Numbered from the stretch's first letter, positions 33,778 through 43,366 are shown. The stretch: DNA of 44,487 nt from Bacteroidales bacterium (GCA_029010575.1 JAQXKS010000069.1:1-44487), one strand, 5' to 3'. The notes: a model not told the origin generated them from the sequence alone. Numbers and translations: made by a program.

Positions 33778-35379
33778 TTACATCATTACAATAACTGAAA
33801 GGTTGACACCGGTATAGGCAGGAGTCATACGACAAACACCACCTGAACAGAGATATCCCTCCTTGAAACGGCCTGCATTCAAGGCAGCTCTTACCTTTCC
33901 ATAAGAGTATCCTACACTACCGTTAATGTAGTGAGTATTGGTCTGACCGTAGTTCCACATATCCTGAATGCTGACACTCCATCTGGGAGCCAGATTGTAC
34001 TCAACCAATGCAGCGACCCAATTCTTGTGATCCTGTTGTGTGTACAGATGTTGTACTTCAAATCTCAACGAATTCTTTCTATTGATCTTATAAGTAACAT
34101 CAGCAACTACAGTATGAGAATCCCAAAGGAGTGAAGGATTTTCAGGGTTTCCTTTTCCAATAGTATTAGGGTTGAATGTCTGCCATGTATAGTAGAGAAT
34201 CATCTTGACACTTTTTCCCCACCAACGTTCAAGGTCAATGGTAAGGTCTCTGAAAAGAAGCGAAGTATTAGCAGAGAGTTCACCCACTTCAAGGTATTTT
34301 CCATAGAAAGTCGAGAAGTTCGCGTGAACCTTCATACCCTTCTTGCCGCCCATGACAGAGCCCTTCTTGAAATTATAGAAAAGGTCGACCTGTCCACCAA
34401 TCTCATCGGCCTGAGGAGAATAGGGGTTCATTGTAGCAAGCATATATGTGTGCTGCTGTGTCAAAGCAGGAACATAGTTGATAAGGGTAAACATTTCTGT
34501 CTTACCCCTGTAGCCCTGGAACGAGGCATTCTTCAACTGACGGAAAGTAGCAAGTGCACCAAAACCATATCCTGAGTAACCGAGTTCAACCTGAATTGCA
34601 CGGTTACGAGAGGTATCATTTGCATTGTAGAATCCAGGGTCGCTCTTTCTGTCCATATATTCTCCCTTTAGGATAAAGCCATGGGTTCCAAAGTTGAGTC
34701 TTGCAGAATAACCGGTGGTCAGGGGTGATTTGGCCTCTCCGGAAATAGCTTGATATTTATTGACAACACTACCTTCAACAGAGAGATCTATATTGTCAAG
34801 CTTAGCTGCATTGGAAATGGAGAAAGAAAGGTCTGCTGCTGCGACAGAAGAAGATGTGTTGTAGTCATAATCGAAATCCTGACGCACCAAACCGTAAAGG
34901 CCCTTTACAGTAAGATAATCACCAAAAGTGTATGCAACCCTTGCACCCTTAAGGGCATTGTTCACACCCAAGGTACGGTCTTCATAAGTTCTGAGAATAA
35001 GGCCGCTTCCGAACTGTTCGAAAAGGCTGCCGACCCTAATGTCCCATCCTTTTGAGTTAAAACCAGCATAGTAGTCATAACGGGCCATTCTCTGACCCGA
35101 AAGAGACATGGGAAAATATCCTGAAAGTGCAGGAAGATAGAGCTCTACCTGTGTTCCGAAAGAGAAGCCACCCTTAACATAATCTACCTTTAAGTAGTTG
35201 TTGGAACCGAACTTCATGTCGGGAGCCATAGCTCCTGTCTTTTCATCGTTGAAGTAGTAGGTAGTGTTAGTTTCGAAACTTGAAGAGAGAGTACCCTTAT
35301 CCTCTCCCTCGTTCTGTGCGAAAAGGGAGGGGACAAGAGCCATTGCAGCCAATATAGAGACTATTGATTTTCTATACAT
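33778..35379 (-). CDS. DUF6029-like outer-membrane barrel protein
   Basis: 533 residues. A signal peptide (SIVSILAAMALVPSLFAQ) is followed by a chain with strong beta-barrel character: repeating aromatic and Gly-rich strands (GKVRAALNAGRFKEGYLC) to a hydrophobic end. The overall order matches the DUF6029 outer-membrane proteins found beside TlpA and Omp28 genes. Near the C-terminus is the pair C511-x4-C516 (CSGGVCRM), the only two cysteines I find in the protein. They could form a disulfide and be the target of the neighbouring thioredoxins. It lies 6 bp after the tlpA-like gene and 14 bp before the second Omp28 gene. Function unknown. Confidence 0.8.
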   Translation of the reverse strand: MYRKSIVSILAAMALVPSLFAQNEGEDKGTLSSSFETNTTYYFNDEKTGAMAPDMKFGSNNYLKVDYVKGGFSFGTQVELYLPALSGYFPMSLSGQRMARYDYYAGFNSKGWDIRVGSLFEQFGSGLILRTYEDRTLGVNNALKGARVAYTFGDYLTVKGLYGLVRQDFDYDYNTSSSVAAADLSFSISNAAKLDNIDLSVEGSVVNKYQAISGEAKSPLTTGYSARLNFGTHGFILKGEYMDRKSDPGFYNANDTSRNRAIQVELGYSGYGFGALATFRQLKNASFQGYRGKTEMFTLINYVPALTQQHTYMLATMNPYSPQADEIGGQVDLFYNFKKGSVMGGKKGMKVHANFSTFYGKYLEVGELSANTSLLFRDLTIDLERWWGKSVKMILYYTWQTFNPNTIGKGNPENPSLLWDSHTVVADVTYKINRKNSLRFEVQHLYTQQDHKNWVAALVEYNLAPRWSVSIQDMWNYGQTNTHYINGSVGYSYGKVRAALNAGRFKEGYLCSGGVCRMTPAYTGVNLSVIVMM

Positions 35380-35385
35380 AACAAA

Positions 35386-35874
35386 TTACTGAAGTTTGAG
35401 GATTTGTTCAAAAAGTTCCTCTTCATTACCCGGAGTATATCCTATATGAGTATAAACGATCTTGCCGTCCTTGTCAAGAAGGAATACTGTAGGCTGAGTC
35501 TGAACATTCATAGCACGTTTGAGATCTCCGTTTACATCGAGAAGGAAAGTAAACTCAGACCATCCGCGACCCTTTACCATAGGTGCTACTTTGGAGCTTG
35601 ATCTTGAATCATCAGTTGAAACAGCCACAAACTTGAAAGAAGCTTCTTCCTGCCAGTCTGACCATGCATCATTAACAGCTCCAAGCTCCTGAAGACATGG
35701 CTTGCATGTGGTATACCAGAAAGAGAGTACCACGGGAACACCATCTTCAAGAATAGAACGTATGTTAACTTCATTTCCTTCAAGGTCTGTAACATTCACA
35801 TTAGGCAGACTCTTCTGAGCTGATGCAAGGAAAGGCAGACAAAGTGCAACAATTGCAATTAAGATTTTTTTCAT
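35386..35874 (-). CDS. TlpA-like periplasmic thioredoxin
   Basis: 162 residues. A signal peptide (ILIAIVALCLPFLASAQ, cleaved before KSLPN) is followed by one thioredoxin fold of the TlpA/ResA type: WYTTCKPC with C57-KP-C60, and cis-Pro TQPTVFLLD. The mature protein would be a soluble periplasmic dithiol carrier or reductase. It starts 8 bp after the first Omp28 gene and ends 6 bp before the DUF6029 gene. In this operon it is the best candidate to shuttle electrons from DsbD to the outer-membrane proteins. Confidence 0.93.
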   Translation of the reverse strand: MKKILIAIVALCLPFLASAQKSLPNVNVTDLEGNEVNIRSILEDGVPVVLSFWYTTCKPCLQELGAVNDAWSDWQEEASFKFVAVSTDDSRSSSKVAPMVKGRGWSEFTFLLDVNGDLKRAMNVQTQPTVFLLDKDGKIVYTHIGYTPGNEEELFEQILKLQ

Positions 35875-35882
35875 AGAGCTAT

Positions 35883-37295
35883 TTATTCGTATTTGTAATC
35901 AACAAGTGAACCTACAGGACAGTAGATAACATTATCGACAATATTGCCAAAGTCCATATAATCAGCATTAGCAACAGAACCGTGGTAATTACCTTCATAA
36001 GTAACGTAAGCAATAATTGCCAGATTATTTTGATCACGTACAGCTGATGGAACATCTACAGAGAGGGGTACATATTTGATAGAGTTAGCTTCGAAGCTAT
36101 AATCATCACCCATATGTGCTGCAGTCATAGCTGTTCTGGCTACATAGTTATGAACATAGTTTGCTCCACCATTGGTCTGGCTCTGTACGATGTCGTTTTC
36201 AACGAGGAATACATGAAGTTTGCACTGTTTGGCCTCTTTGGTTGCTATGAAGAGCTCGAGGTTAACTTTATTGCCGTCAAGTGATGATACACATGCGAGC
36301 TGTGAGTTTGCAGGAAGGTTATTTTTAGCTTCATTAGCAAGGCCTTTAATGATATTTGCTGTAGTAGCAGAAGAGTAGTTAGCCACCTGTGCAACATCAT
36401 TCATAGCTCCGGTAGGGTAGCCCTCAACCTTATAGTAGTTCTGCATTTCGTTCACGAACCTATAAGTAAGATCCTGACTCTGTGCACCGTAGATATTGAG
36501 GTTAACAATACGTCCTTCTTCTTCCTTCATCGCAATCTTGAATGCTTCTGCCATCATAGGACAGTATCCGCACCAAGTAGCGGTGAAACGTACACCAAGG
36601 CTTCTTCTATAGAATGTTTTAGCATAATCAACATTACCGATCTGCTGTACTGGAATTTCTGCCAGGCTCTGACCATCAGTAGTTTTAAGGCTGATTGTAG
36701 ATTCCCTATAGTCTCCGGTATTTTCAGTTGCAGAGATGCTTACCCTGTAGGTTTTTGTCTGTGAATATGTCTTTCCATCAGCAAGAAGGGTAGAGTCAAT
36801 CTTTGCTACAGACTTAACTTCGAACCAATCTGAACCTTCACCCTTAGAATATTCGAAAGGAGCAGAGGCCTTTACAATAAGATCCAGTTCGCCGCCTTTA
36901 CCTGCGAATGTAGCAGTCTTGGGAGAACAAGATGCTCCCAGAGCAGGACGCTGGAAAACATAGTATCTGATATGTTCAGTACCAACGTTTACCACGATAG
37001 TACTTTCAACTTCAGCGAAAGACTCATTCGCTTTGGTAGTGGTGAAGGTCAGTTTGTTTGAACCTGCAAAACCTGAAAGAGGAGAAACTGTAAAGTTATC
37101 TCCGGTCTTAATGATCTGCCAGTCACCTGGAAAATCCAATGTAGCTTCAGTAACATTCTGAGCTGCGGCATCAAGAAATACTACATCAGAGGCCTGAGGA
37201 CCATCAGGTTCCTTCTCGTTAACAGTGTTACAAGAAGAGAACATTGAAACCATAGCGAGCATTAAAGCTCCAAATGAAATTGTTCTAAGATTCAT
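35883..37295 (-). CDS. Omp28-related lipoprotein with thioredoxin-like domain (first copy)
   Basis: 470 residues with lipobox FSSC (lipidated C22). It has the same plan as the gene at 32348-33763: two BACON/Ig-like modules (FPGDWQIIKTGDNFTVSPLS and a second about 115-215), then a thioredoxin-like domain with FTATWCGYCPMM (C242-GY-C245) and GYPTGAMND as the cis-Pro loop. The C-terminus is clearly related to the paralogue (YVHNYVARTAMTAAHMGDDY against YVHDNVAKIALTENVMGDDY). It starts 18 bp after dsbD and precedes tlpA by 8 bp. An outer-membrane-anchored oxidoreductase of unknown substrate. Confidence 0.85.
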   Translation of the reverse strand: MNLRTISFGALMLAMVSMFSSCNTVNEKEPDGPQASDVVFLDAAAQNVTEATLDFPGDWQIIKTGDNFTVSPLSGFAGSNKLTFTTTKANESFAEVESTIVVNVGTEHIRYYVFQRPALGASCSPKTATFAGKGGELDLIVKASAPFEYSKGEGSDWFEVKSVAKIDSTLLADGKTYSQTKTYRVSISATENTGDYRESTISLKTTDGQSLAEIPVQQIGNVDYAKTFYRRSLGVRFTATWCGYCPMMAEAFKIAMKEEEGRIVNLNIYGAQSQDLTYRFVNEMQNYYKVEGYPTGAMNDVAQVANYSSATTANIIKGLANEAKNNLPANSQLACVSSLDGNKVNLELFIATKEAKQCKLHVFLVENDIVQSQTNGGANYVHNYVARTAMTAAHMGDDYSFEANSIKYVPLSVDVPSAVRDQNNLAIIAYVTYEGNYHGSVANADYMDFGNIVDNVIYCPVGSLVDYKYE

Positions 37296-37313
37296 CGTTA
37301 AATAGTTTTTATT

Positions 37314-39278
37314 CTAGTTGTTTTTAAAATTTTCTATACCACCATTAAGGAATTCGATGAAAGCCTCAACGTCAAGGTTGTAACCTCTAGGTTCTGCAAG
37401 TTTCCTGCCATCAGGTGACTCAAGGATATAATATGGCTGTGCATTGGCGCCATACTTAGAGAACGCTATATATGAGTTAATCTTTCCTAAAGTCTTCAGA
37501 GTTTTTCCGCCAGCCTCAATCCAATTCTCTTCGGGTACTTCCATCTTATCGTCACAGTACAGAGCACAGATGACATACTGGTTTCTGAGAATATCCAGAA
37601 CCCTTGGATCTGCCCATACCCTTGATTCCATCTCGCGACAGTTCACACATGCGTGACCGGTGAAGTCAATAAAGAGTGGCTTGCCTACCTTCTTGGCGTA
37701 AGCCCTTGCCTGCTCGAGATCAAAGAATCCGTTAAGACCGTGCGAGAGCTTGAGTTTGTCAGCATATTTGACTTTGGTTATATCGTAATCTTCCATTTCG
37801 TATGCAACAGTCTTGTCATAGAACCAGCCTTTCTGCTGTTCAGGAGGCAAGTAACCTGAGAGAGCTCTAAGAGGAGCTCCGAAGAGACCGGTAATCAAAT
37901 ATATGTCAAACGCCAATACAATAATCGTGAATATGATTCTTGCAGCAGACCACTTCCTTACCTTGTCAACACCTTTGAAGCGAATGAATCCCAACATAAA
38001 AATGAACAGGAGAGTAAAGATTACAATCCAAATTGCTAAATAGATATCTCTGGGGAGAATATTCCAGTGGTAAGCCTGGTCAGCCATAGAGAGGAACTTG
38101 AATGCAAGAGCAGTTTCAACAAAACCGAGGATCACCTTTACAGAACCGAGCCATCCACCGCTCTTTGGCATTTTGCTCAAGAGTGAAGGGAACATTGCAA
38201 GCAATGTGAAAGGAAGAGCGAATGCAGTAGAGAATGCAAGCATAGTAACGATAGGTGTCCAGAACTCACCGGAAACCGAACGAATAACGACATTACCTAC
38301 AATAGGGCCGGTACATGAGAATGATACCAGAACCAGAGTAAGTGCCATGAAGAAGATACCACCGAATCCCTTAGTGTCAGCCTTGCTGTCTGTCTTGGTA
38401 GTCACAGAACCAGGAAGTGTAATTTCGAACAGACCGAAGAAAGAGAGTGCAAAGACAATGAACACTATGAAGAATATGATGTTAGGCAGCCAGTTGGTAG
38501 CAAGCCAGTTGAAAATATCAGTAGTAACTGCATCCCCTCCGAAGATTCTGGTAATGAGAATCAGAGCCGCAATAGGAAGAGTATATAGTATAATGATGAA
38601 GAATCCATAAAGGAACGCTCTCTTTCTTCCTGTTGCAGGATCCGGAGAACCCTTCATAAAGAACGACACAGTCATGGGGACCATAGGGAAGATACATGGA
38701 GTAAGCAGAGCGACTAGACCCCAAATGATAGCTTCGATAATCATGCTGAGAAGATTGCCACCGCCCACTTTAACAGATCCGGTTTGGGAGATAGTATCCT
38801 CTGCTACCGCTCCGTTGCTGTCAATTGCTATTTTCAACTCTTCATCGCCGAAAACACAACTTACAGAATCACAAGCCTGCCATTCCACATTTACAAGGAA
38901 GTCTGCTCTTTCAGCAAGGAGTTCGATCTGCTGAGTAAAGACGACACAATCTTCAAAGTAAGCAACATCCACCATGAAGACATCATCATAATACTTGTTT
39001 ATCTTACCTGAAATCTGAAGAGGACCGACCTTCTTCGCAGCAGGTCTATTGGAATCACCGAGAACTTTGATAGTCATCAGAGTTTCCTTAGGACCACCAG
39101 TGTAAGTAGTATCGTAAATGTGCCAATGTGAGTCAATTTGACCTGTCAAGACAAGTTCAAAATGAGAATCATCCAATTTGTTTACGCTAGAGTTCCACTT
39201 CACATGCGTCTCCTGTGCAAACAAAGCGAATGATGATAGTAAAATAACTATTACCGATAAAAAGCTTTTGAATTTCAT
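37314..39278 (-). CDS. dsbD: Thiol:disulfide interchange protein DsbD
   Basis: 654 residues. After a signal peptide (ILLSSFALFAQ) comes the N-terminal domain with C136-x4-C141 (ACDSVSC). The membrane part has paired cysteines C195 (LLTPCIFPMVP) and C322 (FSCTGPIVG). The C-terminal thioredoxin domain has C544-VN-C547 (GHACVNCREME). All three thiol pairs of DsbD are there, so it can carry electrons from cytosolic thioredoxin to the periplasm. It heads the run Omp28-tlpA-DUF6029-Omp28, with gaps of 18 bp or less. A weak -7-like TATCTTAG (39300-39307) lies upstream, so transcription may also come from the lipoprotein gene 39 bp before it. Confidence 0.95.
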   Translation of the reverse strand: MKFKSFLSVIVILLSSFALFAQETHVKWNSSVNKLDDSHFELVLTGQIDSHWHIYDTTYTGGPKETLMTIKVLGDSNRPAAKKVGPLQISGKINKYYDDVFMVDVAYFEDCVVFTQQIELLAERADFLVNVEWQACDSVSCVFGDEELKIAIDSNGAVAEDTISQTGSVKVGGGNLLSMIIEAIIWGLVALLTPCIFPMVPMTVSFFMKGSPDPATGRKRAFLYGFFIIILYTLPIAALILITRIFGGDAVTTDIFNWLATNWLPNIIFFIVFIVFALSFFGLFEITLPGSVTTKTDSKADTKGFGGIFFMALTLVLVSFSCTGPIVGNVVIRSVSGEFWTPIVTMLAFSTAFALPFTLLAMFPSLLSKMPKSGGWLGSVKVILGFVETALAFKFLSMADQAYHWNILPRDIYLAIWIVIFTLLFIFMLGFIRFKGVDKVRKWSAARIIFTIIVLAFDIYLITGLFGAPLRALSGYLPPEQQKGWFYDKTVAYEMEDYDITKVKYADKLKLSHGLNGFFDLEQARAYAKKVGKPLFIDFTGHACVNCREMESRVWADPRVLDILRNQYVICALYCDDKMEVPEENWIEAGGKTLKTLGKINSYIAFSKYGANAQPYYILESPDGRKLAEPRGYNLDVEAFIEFLNGGIENFKNN

Positions 39279-39317
39279 AAATCTAGTATTTAAACTTCGC
39301 TAAGATAGAAAAAATAA

Positions 39318-41267
39318 TCAGTCAAGTACTATTTTTTTAACCTTTTTTAATTTTTTTACCTCTAAATCCTTTGAATCTCCTTTTACGCAGGCTTTTGGAT
39401 ACATGGGTGCAATGACCTGATTCGGATTGTTCCATGCTTCCATCAGATCAAGGAACTCCTGAGGATCGCTGACCCCATCAGCCGTGAGTGTGAACTCCTT
39501 TTTATATAGAGGGCCATAAATACCATCGGGATCGACAGCCACGGCTACCGCTGTATAGCTCTGATCAAAAGAGAGTGCAGCAACAGAACGATACTGTTTG
39601 GGACCTCCATTCTTTATGAGCTTCTTGATCATATTGTCTGTAATTCCTTCAAACTGCTCGGATGTGAAGATACCATAGTATATGCTCTCTTGCGCTCCAT
39701 AGGGATTTACAGTAACTTCAAACGGGAGCAGGGCATCTTTATAATCATAGATTTGCCAGTTGGAATCGAGTCTTGAAACTTCAGCCACAGAATAGTAATT
39801 ACCGATATTCATATCGACGACTATTCCATCACCCCCCTCTTCGAGAGTAGTAAACTTGGTCTTGAAAAGCGATGTGGTATTAATACCGGCATCATATCCA
39901 AAAGCAACGACATAGTAAGAGGTGGCAGAATAGAGGTCCATCACCTTAAAAGACTGGTCCCCATTATAAGTAGTCAGAGAAAACATCGTATAGAGATACT
40001 CCATCAGATCGTTTTCTTCCATACCCTCCACAGTTGACTCAGAAAGCAATGCTATTGTGTAAGGATCAGAATTAGAGACACTGATATTCACTTCAGCTGT
40101 ATTCTGAGTAATATTGTATACAGATATATCTATTTGATTTTCTGAAGCTTCTGGTTTCTCTATTTCAAATTCGTATGTATAGACATTTGTACAGACATAA
40201 CCAGAGAGAGAGTCTACACCGTAAATACCCAATATATATGGTACTCCTGCTTTGAATCCCTCTGAAGAGAGTGATTGGTTACCCTTATAGCAGAACAGCT
40301 CAAGTATCTGATCCATAGTAGCACCATATTCTACCCACATAAGCATCGTATATCTCCAGTCTTCGGAAAACGCCAACTGGTAATCATTACCATAGGCATC
40401 CTCTACTGAAGATTTCGTATATATCCTATAAGAATAGTATCCTTCATACTCGGTTGAAATATCCAGATTCACCACATTGCTCACAAAAGAGAGAGCCACA
40501 TCCCACTGCACATCTTCGGTAGAAACACCAGAGGTGGTAAATACCTCCTTTACCAGTTTAGTGGTAACAACACACTTTTCTATATCTACGCCATACATAT
40601 AGGCAACATATTCAGTTTCGGGTTCCAGACCGTTCATGACGCAACCGGTAGTATCACCTGAATTGGCAAAAGAAGCAAAAACTTCACTCAGTGGTACATC
40701 ATTGATATCGGCAATATTCTGGAAATAAGCTATATCGTCAGCAATAAGTTTTTCATCAGTATCCAGGCCGTTTTGTTGAAGGTAAAGGGACGAGGCGACC
40801 AAAAAGACATAAGGCTGATTTTGATCAGCAGCCTCAATATCGAAAGTAACTGATCCGGCAGAGACATCTGTAATTTTGATTGAAAAAGGTTCTTTCTCAG
40901 AAGCATCCTGAATCACTGAACAATATACTGTTTCAGCACCGGGGTAGGCAACAGCCAGAGAAGCGCTTCTTGCCTGAGTCACTCCGGAGGCAGATACCAC
41001 AAATCGTACTTCACCCTCAGCAGCCAGAGGGTCATACTCTATGGAAGTAACAACTACCGAATCTGAAGCAGTCACACTAAGGGTGGCCCCATCCACAGGA
41101 TTTAGAACTTTATAAGCAAAATAGAAATCTCCTCCCATAGATGATGATTCAAAAACAGTGCTACTCAATTCTATCTCAGGAGTATTTATTTCCTCCTTGG
41201 GGGTACATGAAAACAAAAGAGAACCTGAAAGAGCCAATGCAAATAACTGTACAAACTTTTTTAACAT
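39318..41267 (-). CDS. Multi-domain lipoprotein (BACON-like plus FN3-like repeats), copy 1
   Basis: 649 residues with lipobox LLFSC (C21). The +4 to +6 residues Lys-Glu-Glu resemble the Bacteroidota surface-export signal K-(D/E)2, so it may be on the cell surface. Residues about 26-120 form a BACON/Ig-like domain. Then come repeated FN3-like modules, recognised by L-x-P-x-T-x-Y ending strands (GLEPETEYVAYMYGVD, YSATSYYVVAFGYDAG), several with an extra acidic helical insert (such as EKLIADDIAYFQNIAD). It belongs with the next two genes. It starts just 9 bp after the terminator of copy 2, and dsbD follows 39 bp downstream. Function unknown; carbohydrate or protein binding is plausible. Confidence 0.75.
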   Translation of the reverse strand: MLKKFVQLFALALSGSLLFSCTPKEEINTPEIELSSTVFESSSMGGDFYFAYKVLNPVDGATLSVTASDSVVVTSIEYDPLAAEGEVRFVVSASGVTQARSASLAVAYPGAETVYCSVIQDASEKEPFSIKITDVSAGSVTFDIEAADQNQPYVFLVASSLYLQQNGLDTDEKLIADDIAYFQNIADINDVPLSEVFASFANSGDTTGCVMNGLEPETEYVAYMYGVDIEKCVVTTKLVKEVFTTSGVSTEDVQWDVALSFVSNVVNLDISTEYEGYYSYRIYTKSSVEDAYGNDYQLAFSEDWRYTMLMWVEYGATMDQILELFCYKGNQSLSSEGFKAGVPYILGIYGVDSLSGYVCTNVYTYEFEIEKPEASENQIDISVYNITQNTAEVNISVSNSDPYTIALLSESTVEGMEENDLMEYLYTMFSLTTYNGDQSFKVMDLYSATSYYVVAFGYDAGINTTSLFKTKFTTLEEGGDGIVVDMNIGNYYSVAEVSRLDSNWQIYDYKDALLPFEVTVNPYGAQESIYYGIFTSEQFEGITDNMIKKLIKNGGPKQYRSVAALSFDQSYTAVAVAVDPDGIYGPLYKKEFTLTADGVSDPQEFLDLMEAWNNPNQVIAPMYPKACVKGDSKDLEVKKLKKVKKIVLD

Positions 41268-41275
41268 ACCAATAG

Positions 41276-41302
41276 AAAAAGGGGGCGGTTCATTACGCCC
41301 CC
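41276..41302 (-). terminator. Terminator after lipoprotein copy 2, abutting copy 1 start
   Basis: GGGGGCG (41281-41287) and CGCCCCC (41296-41302) form a 7-bp G-C stem with an 8-nt loop, followed on the minus strand by TTTTT. It sits between the copy 2 stop codon (41333) and the copy 1 start codon (41267), only 9 bp from the latter. Confidence 0.85.
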
Positions 41303-41332
41303 AAGATTATTTATTATTTATGAAAAATATGA

Positions 41333-43366
41333 CTATTTCTTGAGAAAATCTCTACGAAGCGAGTCGCTCTTCATAGAAGAGAGGTCAATCTCTTCAATTC
41401 TCTTTTCACGGGTCTTGAATACTCTTGGCTGAGCATTCTTAACTGACAGAGGAGAAGCTATCTCCTGAATATGTTTCATCACTGATGGAGCAAATCCGTT
41501 TGCAGGTGCAGCGCTTCCGCCATAGAGAGCGTTAATCAGGTCAAGTATTGCCTGAGGATCACCAGTTGCACCCTCTTCAGTAATTACAATCTTGTCACTG
41601 AACACGATATCAGAATATCTTCCTTCAGTATCCTTAACAAGCGCAGCAACTGCCAATTCATCTCCATAGTTCAGGATATAGATAGCTTGTGCTCCTGTTG
41701 CACTTGCACCCTGATATAGGAGGTAATCAGCAAACACGTCAGGCTCATTTGCTTCTACATCCTCATAAGAGAAGACACCAAAATAATAATCACTAACCTC
41801 ACCACCCTCAAGGATATTTACTTTAACATCAGCAAATACATCATTTTGTGAAAAATCGCTCCAAGTGGGATCAAGAGCTATAACCGAAGCTGTAGGACAA
41901 TAACTGTCAATTCCACAGGTAATCTTCACATCAGAAGGAATATCGACCTCAGTAGTAAACTTCTTTGAGAATAGAGGTGTCGTAGCCTGACCTCCGGCAT
42001 AACCGAAGCAATGAATAGCGTAGGTGGTTTCAGGCTGCAAACTTGAAGCAGTTCCTTCATAGACGCCCTGAACTGTACCAATGTTGAAGTTTTCAAGAAT
42101 ATGGTCAATAATATCCTGGTCACCTGTTGTAGGGAATTCTACATCATCATACAATACCAAAGCATAGTAGTCATCATTAGAAGGAGTAACTTTGATATGT
42201 GCACTTCTTGAGCCTACCTCTGTAACTTCGATTTCGATAGTCATATCTGAAGGTTTAACATCACCAGAAGTAAATTCATAAATTTCAGGTTTTGAATTCT
42301 GATATGCTGTAGCAGGATCCACCGCAAATGCAGCTGCAAAATACTTGGTATTAGGCATGATATTGGCAGGATTGTAAGTAGCATTTCCAGAGAAAGCAAG
42401 AGCTTCGATAATATCATCTGGAGTAAATCCGAACATCAAGTAGATATTTACGAGACTCATCCAGTTTACGCCTACGAACTCTTCGAGACTAAGTTCTTCT
42501 TCTTCAGCCGATTCTACAGAATAGACATCAAGGATGTAGGGACCGTCAATGGAAGGAGTAGCCTCAACAGCCACATTAACTCCGTCAACAGATACCTTGA
42601 GGGAGAATGATGCATCAATCATGGGAAGAGCAGGAGTGCTTACGGCTTCACGAGTAATATCGGTAAGTCTTGCCCAATCCTTTTCAGAATCGACACCATA
42701 AGCATATACTACATATGCTGTTTCTGGATTGAGGCCAGAATAAGCTACATCCAACTGGTCACCCACAACGGTCAAAGTTTCCCATACTTCATTAATATCC
42801 ATTGCATAATATTCGGCAACCATTTCCATATATGCCTTATCATCCTGATAAAGAGCCTCATCATCAGCAAACGATGCCAATTCCTCCTCTTTTGCAATGA
42901 ATGAAAGGAATCTCATCTCCTTATCTTTCAAGATAATGTCAGCAGTGAATGATGTTGCCTGAACATCCTTGACATTGATAGTGATGGGAAGTTCATCAGC
43001 AGCACTTTGGTTGACGACAAAGACTACAGGCTGAGCACCTTCATAAGAGAAAGTCAGTTCAGACTGGCGTGTCTGTGTCTCTTTGTTTTTTGCCACAGTA
43101 AACTCCACAGTTCCTTTGTTTCCTTCAGAAACTACAAGATCACTAATCCAGTCACAGTCCTGAGCTACTGCTACCTGAAGAGCGACACCCTCTACGGGAT
43201 TGAGAATTTCGAAAGCGACAGACAAAGAGTTACCTGCAGCCTCGACAGCTGTTTCTGTCATATTGAGTTTTATGACAGGAGCTTCTTGTTTAGGCTTGTT
43301 ACAAGATACTAAAACGAGTAACGACAATACCGAAATAATAACGGCTGGAAACATTTTTTTACTCAT
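41333..43366 (-). CDS. Multi-domain lipoprotein (BACON-like plus FN3-like repeats), copy 2
   Basis: 677 residues with lipobox LVLVSC (C22). An N-terminal BACON/Ig-like domain (about 30-120; NPVEGVALQVAVAQDCDWIS, VFVVNQSA) is followed by FN3-like modules that end in GLNPETAYVVYAYGVD, MPNTKYFAAAFAVD and LQPETTYAIHCFGYAGG. A helix-rich insert (EEFVGVNWMSLVNIYLMFGF) lies inside the second module. The tail after about residue 600 is Pro/Ala-rich, then charged (KTREKRIEEIDLSSMKSD). It is closest to copy 3. It has its own promoter (43394-43425) and a strong terminator, so it can be expressed alone. Function unknown. Confidence 0.75.
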   Translation of the reverse strand: MSKKMFPAVIISVLSLLVLVSCNKPKQEAPVIKLNMTETAVEAAGNSLSVAFEILNPVEGVALQVAVAQDCDWISDLVVSEGNKGTVEFTVAKNKETQTRQSELTFSYEGAQPVVFVVNQSAADELPITINVKDVQATSFTADIILKDKEMRFLSFIAKEEELASFADDEALYQDDKAYMEMVAEYYAMDINEVWETLTVVGDQLDVAYSGLNPETAYVVYAYGVDSEKDWARLTDITREAVSTPALPMIDASFSLKVSVDGVNVAVEATPSIDGPYILDVYSVESAEEEELSLEEFVGVNWMSLVNIYLMFGFTPDDIIEALAFSGNATYNPANIMPNTKYFAAAFAVDPATAYQNSKPEIYEFTSGDVKPSDMTIEIEVTEVGSRSAHIKVTPSNDDYYALVLYDDVEFPTTGDQDIIDHILENFNIGTVQGVYEGTASSLQPETTYAIHCFGYAGGQATTPLFSKKFTTEVDIPSDVKITCGIDSYCPTASVIALDPTWSDFSQNDVFADVKVNILEGGEVSDYYFGVFSYEDVEANEPDVFADYLLYQGASATGAQAIYILNYGDELAVAALVKDTEGRYSDIVFSDKIVITEEGATGDPQAILDLINALYGGSAAPANGFAPSVMKHIQEIASPLSVKNAQPRVFKTREKRIEEIDLSSMKSDSLRRDFLKK

